Assembly: GCF_029382225.1 (NCBI RefSeq)
Contig: NZ_JARLTC010000044.1
Span: forward strand, 1 to 64,000
DNA: 64,000 nt
Source: Spongiactinospora sp. TRM90649
GTDB lineage: Bacteria; Actinomycetota; Actinomycetes; Streptosporangiales; Streptosporangiaceae
Reading direction: 5' to 3'
How positions within the stretch are numbered: the stretch's first letter is position 1; the number at the start of each line of letters is the position of its first letter. This document shows, piece after piece, positions 25,701-35,800 of this stretch. The translations under genes were made by a program, and so were the position numbers. The notes below the pieces were generated by a model. It did not search any database. It saw nothing but the letters and a program-made list of their open reading frames with translations, and had not been told where the DNA came from.

Positions 25701-26080
25701 GCTCGAACCCGTTCCAGGCGTTGGCCGATGCCCGCGATGCGGCCTGGGAGCGGCTGGCGCTCCTCCTACGCACGGCTCCCCAGTTCACGGCGATGCACAA
25801 GTCGCTCCAGGAGGAGGTCGTAGCGGGCATGATCGTCGACCTCATCCAGCTCGCCGGCCGTGCTCGCCGCGGCGGCACGGAAGCCGTCCTGCACATGGTG
25901 GACTACGCCTTCCACGAGGACACCTGGAGCGCCGACCTGGAGACCGTTCTGCGCCGCATCCACTCCAAGTGGACGCCGGAGATACGGCAGCAGATGAACA
26001 ACCTGTACGGAGAGGCGCTGAACGCCTTCCTCTCCTACGCCGGCATCGACCCCCACGAGCCCGGGCAGCCCGGCGCCTGA
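22751..26080 (+). CDS. pPIWI-RE island DinG/XPD-like helicase
   Basis: 1109 residues. The first 240 form an island-specific N-terminal region. The SF2 helicase follows: Walker A APTGTGKSV (about 261-269), VAVVLPDIKAC, an inserted region with four Cys (YGCAQK, PCLSLHK, AACPW, PTCGK, about 365-405) that could hold an iron-sulfur cluster as in DinG/XPD, IMNHYVF, DEVD Walker B near 460, MGLSATAYFP near 765, and a late RGLNIVVGIRS plus IQLAGRARRGG (motif VI). It likely unwinds nucleic acid for the PIWI-like partner. It is coupled to the REase upstream and lies 14 bases before the pPIWI-RE gene. Confidence 0.85.
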   Translation: MSDTPIGETAVFAALALAAHYFPREVAGDVRGAAPFAQAAFLVSGKYQAWARWKSLPHDEKQRIAAVCSIASSDLADVRTFSVAARSLLAPLNTDVPDGTAPIALFELVGDTPFTADAALPRVGGDLLHYVDRQLARFRRPSARPKPPEFAGPGTWATGEIFVKEVGQVHGRIVIPAYPQFREPLNHDQLPHVSTAPYLADLPIPTSELLDLAKKIDLRYPEEKRYLHRTLRQLFDVLQTTDTVSPKDALTLTAGGMEIFHAPTGTGKSVMVRVMGSWFAVNGLRVAVVLPDIKACLAATWNVREDLAHLHRLGVVADKSTCAHLMSSSGMHERARKNVLLLNEDPDSPGEWGERAERDVDPLAYGCAQKTFLEATGDYPPAREPCLSLHKQGVGSAACPWIPTCGKFAPVYEASTANVVIMNHYVFMQGNLRIGMNQDGRPVRSLTAAEFALRTCHAVLVDEVDQFQSRAVDKCASEIILHSRRHWSAAPQEMDTDAKRLRIDDEHNLLPAVSHVRLMAEFLLLNICKNALSLHATEDDRAQARIPDQTSTRWHLARGRDRTLIRLLWPDADPLEETDIPAELFQRLNALMPARYQRLDPLTGQVSLLEPVWNEVREALDALVAPRGEHLLDTVKLELHRLLEDSVKDPHQRAQAINLLVTRTAMIELDEALSELREKAHDYRSSGLRSAQRIVDNLQTTAVSSVLPLGTLGRAITGYRVTGLDDREKNAALVAQTIAGDPHTFTAELGGIVSLILAGTERPVMGLSATAYFPQAVREHLHAPVRWWMTDAQAKSIRARKHRIDYGEGHPLFGEPIKVSGTHSSRKKDALIELGGNLYDQYIHSELERTAVKDPDRAHVLVVANSYQQCAWLARGIAQAGRYSGGLCVAVRAGERHSANPELPRENIAARLTAEQFEEFPQHGKILVVPLSLIARGLNIVVGIRSAVRSVYLCVRPLALLNEPAEMYGSINAAGLRALPTGGSSNPFQALADARDAAWERLALLLRTAPQFTAMHKSLQEEVVAGMIVDLIQLAGRARRGGTEAVLHMVDYAFHEDTWSADLETVLRRIHSKWTPEIRQQMNNLYGEALNAFLSYAGIDPHEPGQPGA

Positions 26081-26094
26081 GTACAAGAGGACAA

Positions 26095-28908
26095 ATGAGC
26101 AAGTACGACCGCGAGCCCGGCAAATACCTGAACACACTCGCCTTCCGGTGCACTCCCGGCTTGGTCGGCGACTCCGCTGTGTACGTACGACATCTCGACG
26201 AGGCGACCTTCAAGCTCTGGGACGACTTCGATCGGATATGCAAACGCAAGTACGGGAACGAGTCGGTGCAGGCACCTTACTCGATCGCCACCACCGTGCT
26301 CAGCATGCTCGGCGGCGGATACGTCTACTTCGACCCGGACTACCGCGCTCCGTTTCTCGCCTCGCTTCACCCGATCGACAGCAGGCTGCTGAGCCGCGTC
26401 TTCACCCTGACGTACTCCCTCGCCCTCGGGGAGAAGATCGATCTCATCGACCTCACCGCACCACCAGAGCTGGCCAAGAGGATGGCAGACCTTCCAGAAC
26501 GGGAGTACATGCTCGCCGACCGCCTCGAACCTTCCGCCGGTAGGCAGCCCACAGCGCCCAACTGGGTCTACCGGACGGTTACGTGGGGCCTCGCACAGAG
26601 GATGGCAGCCGTCCCCTGGGCGATCTCAGGCGACAGGAAGATCATCTTGCGGCCTGACACCACCGGCGGCCTGGCCGGGCTGGAGGACCCTTGGGAGAAC
26701 GACCAGGGCGGCCGGTACGCTCTGTCTCGGACCACGCTGCAGATGAAGACACTGCCGAACGTCATCAACCCCGTACTGCTGCTGACGTCCAAAGTGACCC
26801 GGATCTCCTCCTCGCTGGTCTTCTCCACGACCGCGCTCGCGGAGCAGCCCGGGGCAGGCCGTCCGGTGCTGGAGGTGTCGCTGAACGGGCGTGGAGGTGC
26901 CCGCACCGTCAATCGCCTCGCCCTCGAAGCGCTTGGCCGCCTGGAGATGGACTACACCATCCTGCACGCGATCGCCGAGCGGTCCAAGAGGGAGCAGGAC
27001 CTGCTCACCCGTGCCAGGGAGAACAAGGAAACCGCTCGCTTTCCTCGCGAGCATCCCGGCCGGATCTGGCCCATCCTGCCGAAGAACTTCTCCTTTCCCA
27101 TCGGCGTGGGCACCGGCATGCAGCATCTCCGTCTGCTCTATCAGCACTTCAACGAGGTGTTCGAGAAGGCGGCCGAGCCGCTCGTGATGCGCGAGGTGCG
27201 CATGCGGTTCCGGCACAGGCCGACCGACTCGGAGAATGTCTCGAAGCAGGAACTCCAGCGTCGCAAGGAGGAACGGGGAAAGAACGACAGCAAGGAGCCG
27301 CTCCGTCCACGCGGGACCCCCTTTCCAGAACCGAACTCCATCGTCGCCTCCGTCGAGGCAGCCGGCTTCCAGAAGTTGCGCATCGCCTGTCTGTGGTACC
27401 GAGACGAGACCCGCCTGCGGATGCTCGATACCCTCCGCAAGACATACGGCCTTGACCTCGCCGGCCTCGATCCGCAGGAGGGGCAGGAGCTCAGCCTCCA
27501 CGGTGACCAGATCACCGCGGTGTTCCACCATGTCCCTGACTTTCTCAAGCTTGGGCATCCCGAGGGCCGCAAGGAGTCTCTGACCAAGGAGGCCAAGGCA
27601 TCTCTTCATTCGCAGTGCGGTGTGCTCGTCGGAGCCTGGTGTGAGACCGAGGTCCCCGTAGCCGAGGACAGCCGGGACGATAGTGAAGCGAGTCTCGACG
27701 GCCTCGACGGCAAGCAACAGACGAGGCGAATCCTCGCGGGTCTCGACGTGCCCACCCAGTACCTCAAGGGCAAGGACGACGAAGGCGTCGTCAAGCCCAA
27801 GGCGAAGGATCACCCTGCGGAGATGGCACTCCTCGATCTATACCGCTCGCTCGGCGTCATCGACGACCGCATCGCGAACGCGCTCCAGCCAGAGAAGACG
27901 GGTTACCCGGTTGACCGCATAGCCCATGTCGGCATCCACATCCGGCAGCAGAACCGCCGGAACGGTGAATCGGGTCAGCCCAAGGTGGTCATCACTGCGG
28001 TGGCTCTCGTGCCGCCGGACGCGGTTGGCGGAACCTGGACGATGCTCGGCTGGAGTTCCACCCGGCCTGGGTGGCAGCCCTACCGTCTTGCCCAAACCGC
28101 CTTCCACGCCACCGCTTACCCCGAAGGTATCGGAGACAAGAAGAATTACCGCCAGCGATGGGACGACGCAGCCGACAACGTCGAACGCGCCCTCGGCGAC
28201 CTCGCCGAGGAACTGGACGGCCTTCCATATGTCGTGACGGTGAACGAACTCGCCTCCCGTAGGATGTGGGACGGGCTGCAGAACATGCATCAGGGGGCGT
28301 CTCCGGAAGGCCGAAAGAGCAGATATTGGCTCCCCGGCATGACGTTGGCTCGGGACGAGCGGCCCCGGGCCGTCATCCGCATCAACGTCGAAGACGATGA
28401 AGTACCGCCTCCGGTCAGCGCCATCCGCATCGCCAAAGACGGGGACAGCGAGCCGACAGAACTGCAGACCGCACGCACCCTCTACAAAGTCGCCACGGAC
28501 TTCGGCACGCCGGTGTGGATCCTGTGCAACGTGCCCCGTGCCTACGACGGCGATGGCGCCGGCCGGTTGGGAGCGAAGTACACGCGGTGGGACGCGAAGC
28601 GATCCGTCTACTCGGAGAAGAAGGAGGAGCGTCGCAAGGGCGAGATGCCCCAGAACTGGTACTCCATGACGGCCAGCGAGATCTACCCCCTGTCATGTGC
28701 CGATGGAGTCCCGGAGGAAGACCTCGCTGTCGCCACGGCGAAGTTGTGCCACCAGACCCTCTTCTGGTCTGACCGCTCCCGCTTCCCCGCTCCCCTGCAT
28801 GCCGCCCGGCAGATGGACCTCGATCATCCGCAGTATCGTCGTACGGCTCCTCGAGAGGAGAAGCAGACATCTGAGCCTGGTGCTGAAGGTCCGGATTTGG
28901 GACTGTAA
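26095..28908 (+). CDS. pPIWI-RE protein (prokaryotic PIWI-like, RE subfamily)
   Basis: 937 residues, start ATG 26095 with AAGAGGA upstream. The N-terminal and middle regions are family-specific (FPIGVGTGMQHLRLLYQHF; MRFRHRP). The C-terminal half is the RNase H-like PIWI module: IAHVGIHIRQQNRRNG, VVITAVALVPPD, the GWSSTRPGWQPYRLAQTAFHA segment, VVTVNELASRRMWDGLQN, and the closing PQNWYSMTASEIYPL with DLAVATAKLCHQTLFWSD. Pfam calls this RNaseH_pPIWI_RE. The family is named for a conserved Arg and Glu and is proposed to use nucleic-acid guides or recognise RNA-DNA hybrids in defence. With the upstream REase and helicase it completes the known three-gene island. Confidence 0.85.
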   Translation: MSKYDREPGKYLNTLAFRCTPGLVGDSAVYVRHLDEATFKLWDDFDRICKRKYGNESVQAPYSIATTVLSMLGGGYVYFDPDYRAPFLASLHPIDSRLLSRVFTLTYSLALGEKIDLIDLTAPPELAKRMADLPEREYMLADRLEPSAGRQPTAPNWVYRTVTWGLAQRMAAVPWAISGDRKIILRPDTTGGLAGLEDPWENDQGGRYALSRTTLQMKTLPNVINPVLLLTSKVTRISSSLVFSTTALAEQPGAGRPVLEVSLNGRGGARTVNRLALEALGRLEMDYTILHAIAERSKREQDLLTRARENKETARFPREHPGRIWPILPKNFSFPIGVGTGMQHLRLLYQHFNEVFEKAAEPLVMREVRMRFRHRPTDSENVSKQELQRRKEERGKNDSKEPLRPRGTPFPEPNSIVASVEAAGFQKLRIACLWYRDETRLRMLDTLRKTYGLDLAGLDPQEGQELSLHGDQITAVFHHVPDFLKLGHPEGRKESLTKEAKASLHSQCGVLVGAWCETEVPVAEDSRDDSEASLDGLDGKQQTRRILAGLDVPTQYLKGKDDEGVVKPKAKDHPAEMALLDLYRSLGVIDDRIANALQPEKTGYPVDRIAHVGIHIRQQNRRNGESGQPKVVITAVALVPPDAVGGTWTMLGWSSTRPGWQPYRLAQTAFHATAYPEGIGDKKNYRQRWDDAADNVERALGDLAEELDGLPYVVTVNELASRRMWDGLQNMHQGASPEGRKSRYWLPGMTLARDERPRAVIRINVEDDEVPPPVSAIRIAKDGDSEPTELQTARTLYKVATDFGTPVWILCNVPRAYDGDGAGRLGAKYTRWDAKRSVYSEKKEERRKGEMPQNWYSMTASEIYPLSCADGVPEEDLAVATAKLCHQTLFWSDRSRFPAPLHAARQMDLDHPQYRRTAPREEKQTSEPGAEGPDLGL

Positions 28909-28958
28909 GAACGGGATCTCTTTCGGCGGTTACGGAGAGTTGAAGCAATAGGGGCGGT

Positions 28959-29714
28959 GACGAAGCAACACAAAGCTATCAACGATGCGCGAATCCTGGA
29001 ACTGGCACGAGATACTTCCTTCTCAAGTTGATCACGGTTAACTCGGATCAAGTATCCGCAGAACCGGGGAAGCTCACAGTACCACTGCCCGACGTCATGG
29101 CTATGCTCTCCGGTGGCGTCCCCAAGAGAGAAGTATAGGAAGAAGCTGAGCGCTTCCACAACCTCGGGATCGATATCGAAGGTCTCTTCCGTAAAAGAGA
29201 CATGCGGTACTATGACTTTCTGGAAGAGGGGTGGGAAGCCACAGCAGTCGGACTTCCTGCGCTTGGATTGGTCCGGGAGAAGGATCTCTTGCAGCAGTGC
29301 GCACTGTGGTGGGAATCGATCGCACCACAGATGGCTTCGTTGTGCGCCGCAGGGAAGCTTATCGCTGAAAGGGATCGCTTCACGGCCGACTTCGCCGCAG
29401 ATCTCCGACCCGTTGGGGTTCTCGACAGGTACCAGCTAGCTGGCGTCTTTGCCTCATGGTGGGCTATCCGCGAAGACGATCTTCGGAGACTTGGCGTGCC
29501 GACCGAGGCCCTAGGCGCTCATTTGCGCGAAATGCTAGTGCAACGAGTGGCAGCGGAAATTCAGAGGCTCGTTAGTCTCTATAGGTTTTGGGGGGAACGT
29601 TATGGAACTTCCATCGTTACCTCGATAGCCAGCGGCCGGCGGGAGCAGCTGCACTCGCCCGCCGACTCGGCGACTTTGGTTTCGCTTGATCCCAATCTGC
29701 CTGCCAAAACTTGA
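28959..29714 (+). pseudogene. Decayed methylase-like remnant (type I M C-terminus?)
   Basis: A continuous protein can be assembled only across frame breaks and stops: a GTG-initiated stub at 28959 ending in TGA near 29031, then LTVPLPDVMAMLSGGVPKREV, an in-frame TAG, then EEAERFHNLGIDIEGLFRKR leading into an open frame from ATG 29202 (170 residues). That frame contains LDRYQLAGVFASWWAIREDDLRRLG, resembling the C-terminal helical region of type I or related N6-adenine methylases. No NPPY or SAM motif remains. It lies between two complete defence systems and is probably a third that has decayed. The family assignment is tentative. Confidence 0.4.
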
Positions 29715-30028
29715 CGCGTGAGCGGCTGGTTGCAGCGAGGTTCGACGGAGCGGCTCAGGCGGGCTGTCTGTTGGAGTCGGAAGGTCAACCACCACGTGTG
29801 TGGCCACTGTTGGGTGCGTCGTTTGTTCGGGGCCATTGGCCGACTTCTGTGTCCTCGGGAAGGATATCGTTGGTGGATCGCCCGCGCAGCGGCACGACGC
29901 CTCGCGTGTGTTCACCTTGTAGGACACGCTCGACGTGTACATGCCGGGCGCGGCCCCAAATTGGCTACCAGCAGGAACTTCACGGCCTTCGGGCCGCAAC
30001 CTTTGACGAAGCAAGGACACCCCGACTG
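29715..30028 (+). other. Intergenic region upstream of hsdMSR
   Basis: About 310 bases with no convincing gene. An in-frame upstream extension of hsdM exists but its residues are Arg/Cys-rich and unlike HsdM. The region presumably holds the hsd promoter; AAGGAC near 30013 is the hsdM ribosome binding site. Confidence 0.4.
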
Positions 30029-31603
30029 ATGGCAGTGACCCAGCAGGAGATTGAGAACCGCTTGTGGGATGCCGCCGACGAGCTACGCGTGGCGATGGCC
30101 GAAGCGCAATACTCCTCCGTCATCTTCCCGCTGATGTTTTGGAAGTACCTGTCGGATACCTGGGAGCATCAGCACCAGGAGTTCCTGGCCGACAACGGGG
30201 GCCTGGACGACCTGTCCGCCGAGGAAGCCCACGAGATCGAGTATCGCGACTACCAGTCGTTCGAGATCCCGTTCATCCACCCCGGTACCGTGCGGCAGCG
30301 TCGCGCCTCATGGACGTCCATCCTCGCCACCATCACTCAGCCCGGCCTCGGCCAGCGCGTCCGCGCCTCCCTGCAGGCCATCGAGACGGCCAACCCTGAC
30401 AAGTTCTCCCGTCTGTTCGGGTCCATGACCTGGACCTCCGAAGAGGTGCTGTCGAGGGAGGTGCTGGCGGCGGTCATGCAGACGATGGACCGCACCCCGA
30501 AGATGCACGAGGGCAACATGTCCCACGACGTCCTCGGTGGGGCGTACGAGTACCTGCTGAAGCGGTTCTCCGACGGGTCCGGTACCCGCGCCGGCCAGTT
30601 CTTCACCTCCCGCGAGGTTGTCGAGCTGATCGTCGAGGTCCTGGACCCCAAGGGCTACGAGTCGGTGTACGACCCGACCTGCGGATCGGGCGGCATGCTC
30701 ATCGCCTCCGCGAACCTTCTGAAGGTCCGCGGAGGGCGTGGCTACACACTCAAGTTGTACGGGCAGGAGGCCGTACCGGACACCGCAGGTGTGGCCCGCA
30801 TGAACCTCTTCATGCACAACCTCACTCAGTTCAAGGTCGAGGTCGGCGACACCCTGAAGGAGCCGTGCTTCAAGAAGCCTGACGGGTCCGTCGCGCAGTT
30901 CGACGTTATCGTCGCCAACCCGCCCTACAGCCTGAAGTGGAAGCCCTGGACCACGGACCCGCGCGCCCTCGGCGGGGTCGCTCCGCAGTCGTCGGCGGAC
31001 TGGGCGTTCGTGCAGCACATGATCGCCAGCATGGGCCCGAAGAAGGGGCGCGCCGGCGTCGTCCTGCCGCACGGCGTCCTCTTCCGAGGCGGCCAGGAAG
31101 CAGCCATCCGCCAGCGTGTCCTGGACGACGACCTGCTCGAAGCGGTCATCGGCCTGCCTGTCAACCTCTTCTATAACACCAGTATCCCCACGGCGATTCT
31201 GGTGTTCCGTGCACCTGGCACCAAGGCTCCGGAGCGGAAGGGTGGCGTGCTGTTCGTCGACGCCTCCAAGCGGTTCACCAAGGCCAAGAATCGCAATATT
31301 CTCACTGATGCCGACATCGCTGACATTGTGACCGCCTACCATTCGAAATTCGATGCCGACGGCAAACCGGTGGACTCCGACGGCGACGGCGGACTCGCGG
31401 CGCGATTCGTCCCTGCCGCGGAGATCGTGGCGAACGGATACGACCTGAACATTGGGCGGTACATCAAGCAGGCCGTCGCCGAGCAGGAAGACCTCGGCAC
31501 CCTTATCACGGCCTACAACATCGCCCGAACAGAGCGCCAGAAGACCGAGCAGCAGATGCTCGACGTTCTCGCCGCTGCAGGGATCGAGGGTTTCGATGAG
31601 TGA
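30029..31603 (+). CDS. hsdM: Type I restriction-modification methyltransferase subunit
   Basis: 524 residues starting MAVTQQEIENRLWDAADELR at ATG 30029. The N-terminal helical HsdM domain (about 1-150) precedes the N6-adenine methylase core: AGQFFTSREVVELIVEV, SAM motif YDPTCGSGGML near 212-222, and catalytic NPPYS near 297-301. RNILTDADIADIVTAY and the NGYDLNIGRYI tail are typical of the family. It methylates adenine in the sequence specified by HsdS and with HsdR forms the restriction complex. The stop overlaps the hsdS start. Confidence 0.95.
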   Translation: MAVTQQEIENRLWDAADELRVAMAEAQYSSVIFPLMFWKYLSDTWEHQHQEFLADNGGLDDLSAEEAHEIEYRDYQSFEIPFIHPGTVRQRRASWTSILATITQPGLGQRVRASLQAIETANPDKFSRLFGSMTWTSEEVLSREVLAAVMQTMDRTPKMHEGNMSHDVLGGAYEYLLKRFSDGSGTRAGQFFTSREVVELIVEVLDPKGYESVYDPTCGSGGMLIASANLLKVRGGRGYTLKLYGQEAVPDTAGVARMNLFMHNLTQFKVEVGDTLKEPCFKKPDGSVAQFDVIVANPPYSLKWKPWTTDPRALGGVAPQSSADWAFVQHMIASMGPKKGRAGVVLPHGVLFRGGQEAAIRQRVLDDDLLEAVIGLPVNLFYNTSIPTAILVFRAPGTKAPERKGGVLFVDASKRFTKAKNRNILTDADIADIVTAYHSKFDADGKPVDSDGDGGLAARFVPAAEIVANGYDLNIGRYIKQAVAEQEDLGTLITAYNIARTERQKTEQQMLDVLAAAGIEGFDE

Positions 31604-32864
31604 ACGCCAGCAGGCAGGCGACGCAACCTCGCGCGAGCGTGAAGAGTGGGAAGAGACGACTCTCGGAGACGTCGCGGAACTCGTGCGCGGTGTCACCTAT
31701 AAATCGTCCGAACTCGGAGAAGCCGGAGAGGGGGTGCCATTCCTGAGCCTGAAGTCGGTGGCCCCCGGCGGCGGATTTCAGGGCGTGTACAAGACTTTCA
31801 CGGGCACAGTGAAGCCTGACCGTGTTCTCGCATCGGGCGACTTGGTGATTGCGGTCACTGAGCAGACGCGAGACTACACGCTCATCGGCGCTTCCGCGCT
31901 CGTACCTGAGGCGCTGGATGGAACCGGTGCGACCTTCAGCATGGACCTCGTGAAGGTCAAGCCCAGATCGGAGGTAGTGTCTACAGCCTTCCTCAACTGT
32001 GTTCTCCAGGGGCCGAACGCGCGACGATTCATGGCTGAGCACGCCCCCGGAATGAAGGTGCTGCACCTGCGTACACGGGAGGTTCCGTCTTTCGAGTTCC
32101 TTCTCCCACCCCTGCATACGCAGGAGCGGATCGTTGAGGTCATCAGCGCGATCGATGACCAGCTCACCGCACTCAACACCGAGGCCGAGTCGCTGTCACC
32201 GGTGCTATGTCGTCGCCGAGCCGACCACATGACCGATAAGTCAGTGGAGCAGGTGAGAGCCGAGCACGCTTTTGACTTCTCGACTGGGGTTCGCCGTACC
32301 CCTGACCGTGCTAGCGGGCCATACATGACGCCGTACCTCCGCTCCGCAAACGTCGGATACGGGACGCTCGACCTGTCCGACGTGTTGGAGATGAACTACG
32401 ACCCGGCAGAGCGCGAGAAGTTCGGACTCCGATACGGCGACGTCGTGGTGTCTGAGGGCAGCGCAAGCGCAAAAGCGGTCGGGATGCCCGCCATGTGGCG
32501 GGACGAACTCCCCGCGCCGGTCTGCACCCAAATGACCCTGCTCCGGCTCCGCGCACTCGAAGGCATCTGCATCCCTGAGTTCGCGTTCCACTGGAGCATG
32601 TGGGCCTACGAGTCTGGAGCGTTCCTCGACGTCGCGGGCGGAACCAGCATCAAGCACATCAGCGCCAAACGCTCGAAGGGCATGGCCGTCCGCCTACCTT
32701 CCATAGATCGACAGCACGAGGTTGTAGCCGAGCTTGATGTGATGGAGGCGACACTGAGAGCTCTACGCGCTGAAGTCACCCGGCTTCGCCAGGTCCGAGC
32801 GCGGCTGCTGTCGGGGCTGCTGGATCGCACCATCGATATCGAGGTCGCCGAGCTGAAGGACTGA
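31596..32864 (+). CDS. hsdS: Type I restriction-modification specificity subunit
   Basis: 422 residues. Two target-recognition halves are visible: WEETTLGDVAELVRGVTYKS opens the first, closed by the conserved helix after PPLHTQERIVEVISAIDDQL; the second covers about 220-395 and ends LPSIDRQHEVVAELDVMEAT with the long helix LRALRAEVTRLRQVRARLL. The two-half layout with central and distal coiled-coils is standard and sets a bipartite DNA target; the actual target cannot be read from sequence. It overlaps hsdM by eight bases, so translation is coupled. Confidence 0.93.
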   Translation: MSERQQAGDATSREREEWEETTLGDVAELVRGVTYKSSELGEAGEGVPFLSLKSVAPGGGFQGVYKTFTGTVKPDRVLASGDLVIAVTEQTRDYTLIGASALVPEALDGTGATFSMDLVKVKPRSEVVSTAFLNCVLQGPNARRFMAEHAPGMKVLHLRTREVPSFEFLLPPLHTQERIVEVISAIDDQLTALNTEAESLSPVLCRRRADHMTDKSVEQVRAEHAFDFSTGVRRTPDRASGPYMTPYLRSANVGYGTLDLSDVLEMNYDPAEREKFGLRYGDVVVSEGSASAKAVGMPAMWRDELPAPVCTQMTLLRLRALEGICIPEFAFHWSMWAYESGAFLDVAGGTSIKHISAKRSKGMAVRLPSIDRQHEVVAELDVMEATLRALRAEVTRLRQVRARLLSGLLDRTIDIEVAELKD

Positions 32865-32867
32865 GCC

Positions 32868-35800
32868 GTGGTGAAGGGCATTCGAGAACGTGAGTTCCAG
32901 AACCTGATGATCCAGTGGTCCCTCCCTATGGGCTGGGCCTTCACAGCGGGCAGATCGCTGTCGCGTGAGACGACACAGACGGTGGTCGTAGACCAGCTGC
33001 GGGACGCCATCGTCCGGTTAAACCCCGAGGTGATCGACGGGTTCGACGTGGACGCGGTGGTCGCAGAGATCGTCGCCACAGTCAACGCCGTCGAAGGCGG
33101 GCTGGTGCGGGCCAACGAGCAGGTGCTGCGCCTGCTACGCGGGCACAAGGAGTTCCGGGACACCGATGGCGTGTGGCACACCGTGAAGGTCATCGACTTC
33201 GAGTACCCGACTGCCAACACGCTGGTTGTGTCGGACGAGGTGACCATCACCGTCCCTGGCAAGACCTCCCGCCGGTTCGACCTCGTGTACTGGGTCAACG
33301 GCCTGCCCCTGGTCGTGGTCGAGGTGAAGTCGCCAACCGCGAATTCTGGTTGGGCGGACGCCGCTCGCGAGATCAACGACGTGTACGCCACCGAGTACCC
33401 GTGGTTCTTTACCCCCAACGTCTTCGCCGTCGCGTCCGACGGCCTGAAGGTGCGGTTCGGTGCCGCCGGTGCCCCCACGAACCTGTGGCAGCCGTTCCGG
33501 TCCACTGCCGACGACGAGAACCTGTCCGGGCAGGCCGAGGTGCAGCGCTCCATCGAATTGCTGCTCAACCCTGCCACGGTCCTGGACATGCTGGCGAACT
33601 TCGCCTTGTTCGACACCTCCGGGGGTGGGGTGGACACGAAATACCTGCCCCGCTACCCGCAGTTGGAGGCGGCGCACCTCATCCACGAGCGAGTCCTAGC
33701 TGGCGGCCAGAAGGGTCTGATCTGGCACCACCAAGGCAGCGGGAAGACGCTGCTGATGGTGTTCGCCGCCTCGCTGCTGCTGGCCGACACCCGCACCGAG
33801 TCGCCCACGATCATCCTGCTCTCGGACCGAACCCAACTCGTCCGCCAGACCTCTGGGGTGTTCACCTCCGCCATGGGGAGCGCCTACTTCCACCAGCCCG
33901 CCACTAGTCAGGAATTGCGTTCCCTGCTGGCCGACGACGTGCGCGGCGTCATCTCCACGACCGTGCACAAGTTCGCCGACGCCGGCAAGAACCTATCGGG
34001 CCGGGACAACATCATCGTGCTGGTCGATGAGGCACACCGCACCCAGTCCGCCAGGTCGAAGTCCCTGGCCGGGCAGATGCGCGCAGCGTTGCCGCATGCG
34101 AAGTTCTTCGGCATGACCGGCACGCCCGTCAGGAACCTTGCCACCGACACCTTCGCCCTCTTCGGCGAAGAGACCGACCCGGGCAGGGTTCTGCACCGGT
34201 ACTCCGTCTCCCGGTCTCTGCTGGACGGGGCCACCGTTCCGGTCATGCTGGACCCGCACCCGGTTGCCTTCGATTTAGACGACCAAGCGTTGCAGGCTGA
34301 ATTCGACCAGTTCGCCGACGACTTCGACCTCGACGATCCCGACCGTGAGCTCCTGTCCCGCAAGTTCGGGCGCCTCACCTCGGTGTTCGCCAACCCCGAG
34401 CGCATCCACGCTGTCTGCCAGGACATCGTGGACCACTACCTGGCCGGCGCCTACCGCAACGCCCTCAAGGCCCAGGTCGTCGCCTACAACCGCGAGCTGG
34501 CCGTGGCCTACACCGACAAGATCAACGAGATCCTCGCCGGCTTCGAGGCGTCACAGGTGCTCGCCGAGGTCGGAAAGCATGACCGGATCACCGCCGAGGT
34601 GAACATCTCTGTCTCCGACGCCAAGGGCGAAGACCCCGCCATGCGACCGTTCCAGCTCTCCGAGGCCGAGGAGGAGGACCAGAAGCGGCGGTTCCTCACC
34701 CCGGACGACCCACTCTGCTTCCTGGTCGTAACCGCGAAGCTGATGACCGGGTTTGACGCCCCCAACGAGGGCATCCTCTACCTGGACAAGCCACTGAAGG
34801 CCCACACCCTCTTCCAGACGATCACCCGCCCGAACCGCCCCTGGGTGTCCCCGACCGGATTCGTGAAGACCTCCGGCGTGATCGTGGACTACATCGGCCT
34901 GGCCGAAGAGGTCCAGCGGGCCGTCGTTGACCCCACCGCGTCAGAGGCTGACAAGGGCGGCGGGTTCGTCACCGACCTGTCCGAACTGGTCGCCGAGTTC
35001 CGTACCACCTTCGCCCGCATCGAAGACCTTCTTGTAGATGTGGACGGCCTGGACCTCACGGTCCACGGCTACGAGTCCGTGCGGGCTATCAATGCCTTCC
35101 TGGACGCCAACCCCGGCACCGCCGAGGTGTTCACCAAGGACTACCGGCTCCTGGCCCGCCTGTACCCGCTCATCCATACCGACAGGCGGGTTGCCAAGTA
35201 CCGAGACGGTTTCGGGCTGTTCGGGTCCGTGTACACGACCCTGTTCAAGAAGTCATCCGACGACGAGAGAAAGGAACGGCTGAGTGAGCTGGGGCCGATG
35301 GTCCTGGAGATCATCAATGCCCACGTCCACTCCTTCTCCGTGGTCGCCTCCCAGGAGGAGGCGCTCGTCCTTGACGCCCAGGGCATCGCCATACTCAAGG
35401 AAGTGCTGGCCCTTGTCCGCCCCAGGCCCGGCAAGGGCGACAGCGAGGACAAGAGGCCGCCGTCCGCGGCGGAGATCTTGGACCACATCAAGGCCGCCCT
35501 CGAAAGGGGCGTCGAACCGGGGTCCGCGAAGTACACCGCCCTCGCAGAGCGGATAAGGCGGCTACGGGACCGGATCATCCAGAACTCCCAGGACGCCCTG
35601 GAGTTCCTGTCCGAAGCACTCCGGATCGCTCGCGCCATCGTGAACGCCGGGAAGCACCCCGACGAAGCCGTCGTGCTGGACGACGATCACGTGGGTGTCC
35701 TGACGCGGATCATCCACGACCACGCACCATCCGGACTCACAATCACGGAGAGAAACCTGGCCGAGGAGATCGACCAGGTGGTCACCCGCACCCTCGCCCG

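Noticed and set aside
25357..26094. 246-codon N-terminal extension of the pPIWI-RE frame
   Set aside because: Arg/Pro-rich shadow of the helicase gene; ATG 26095 has a proper ribosome binding site after the helicase stop.
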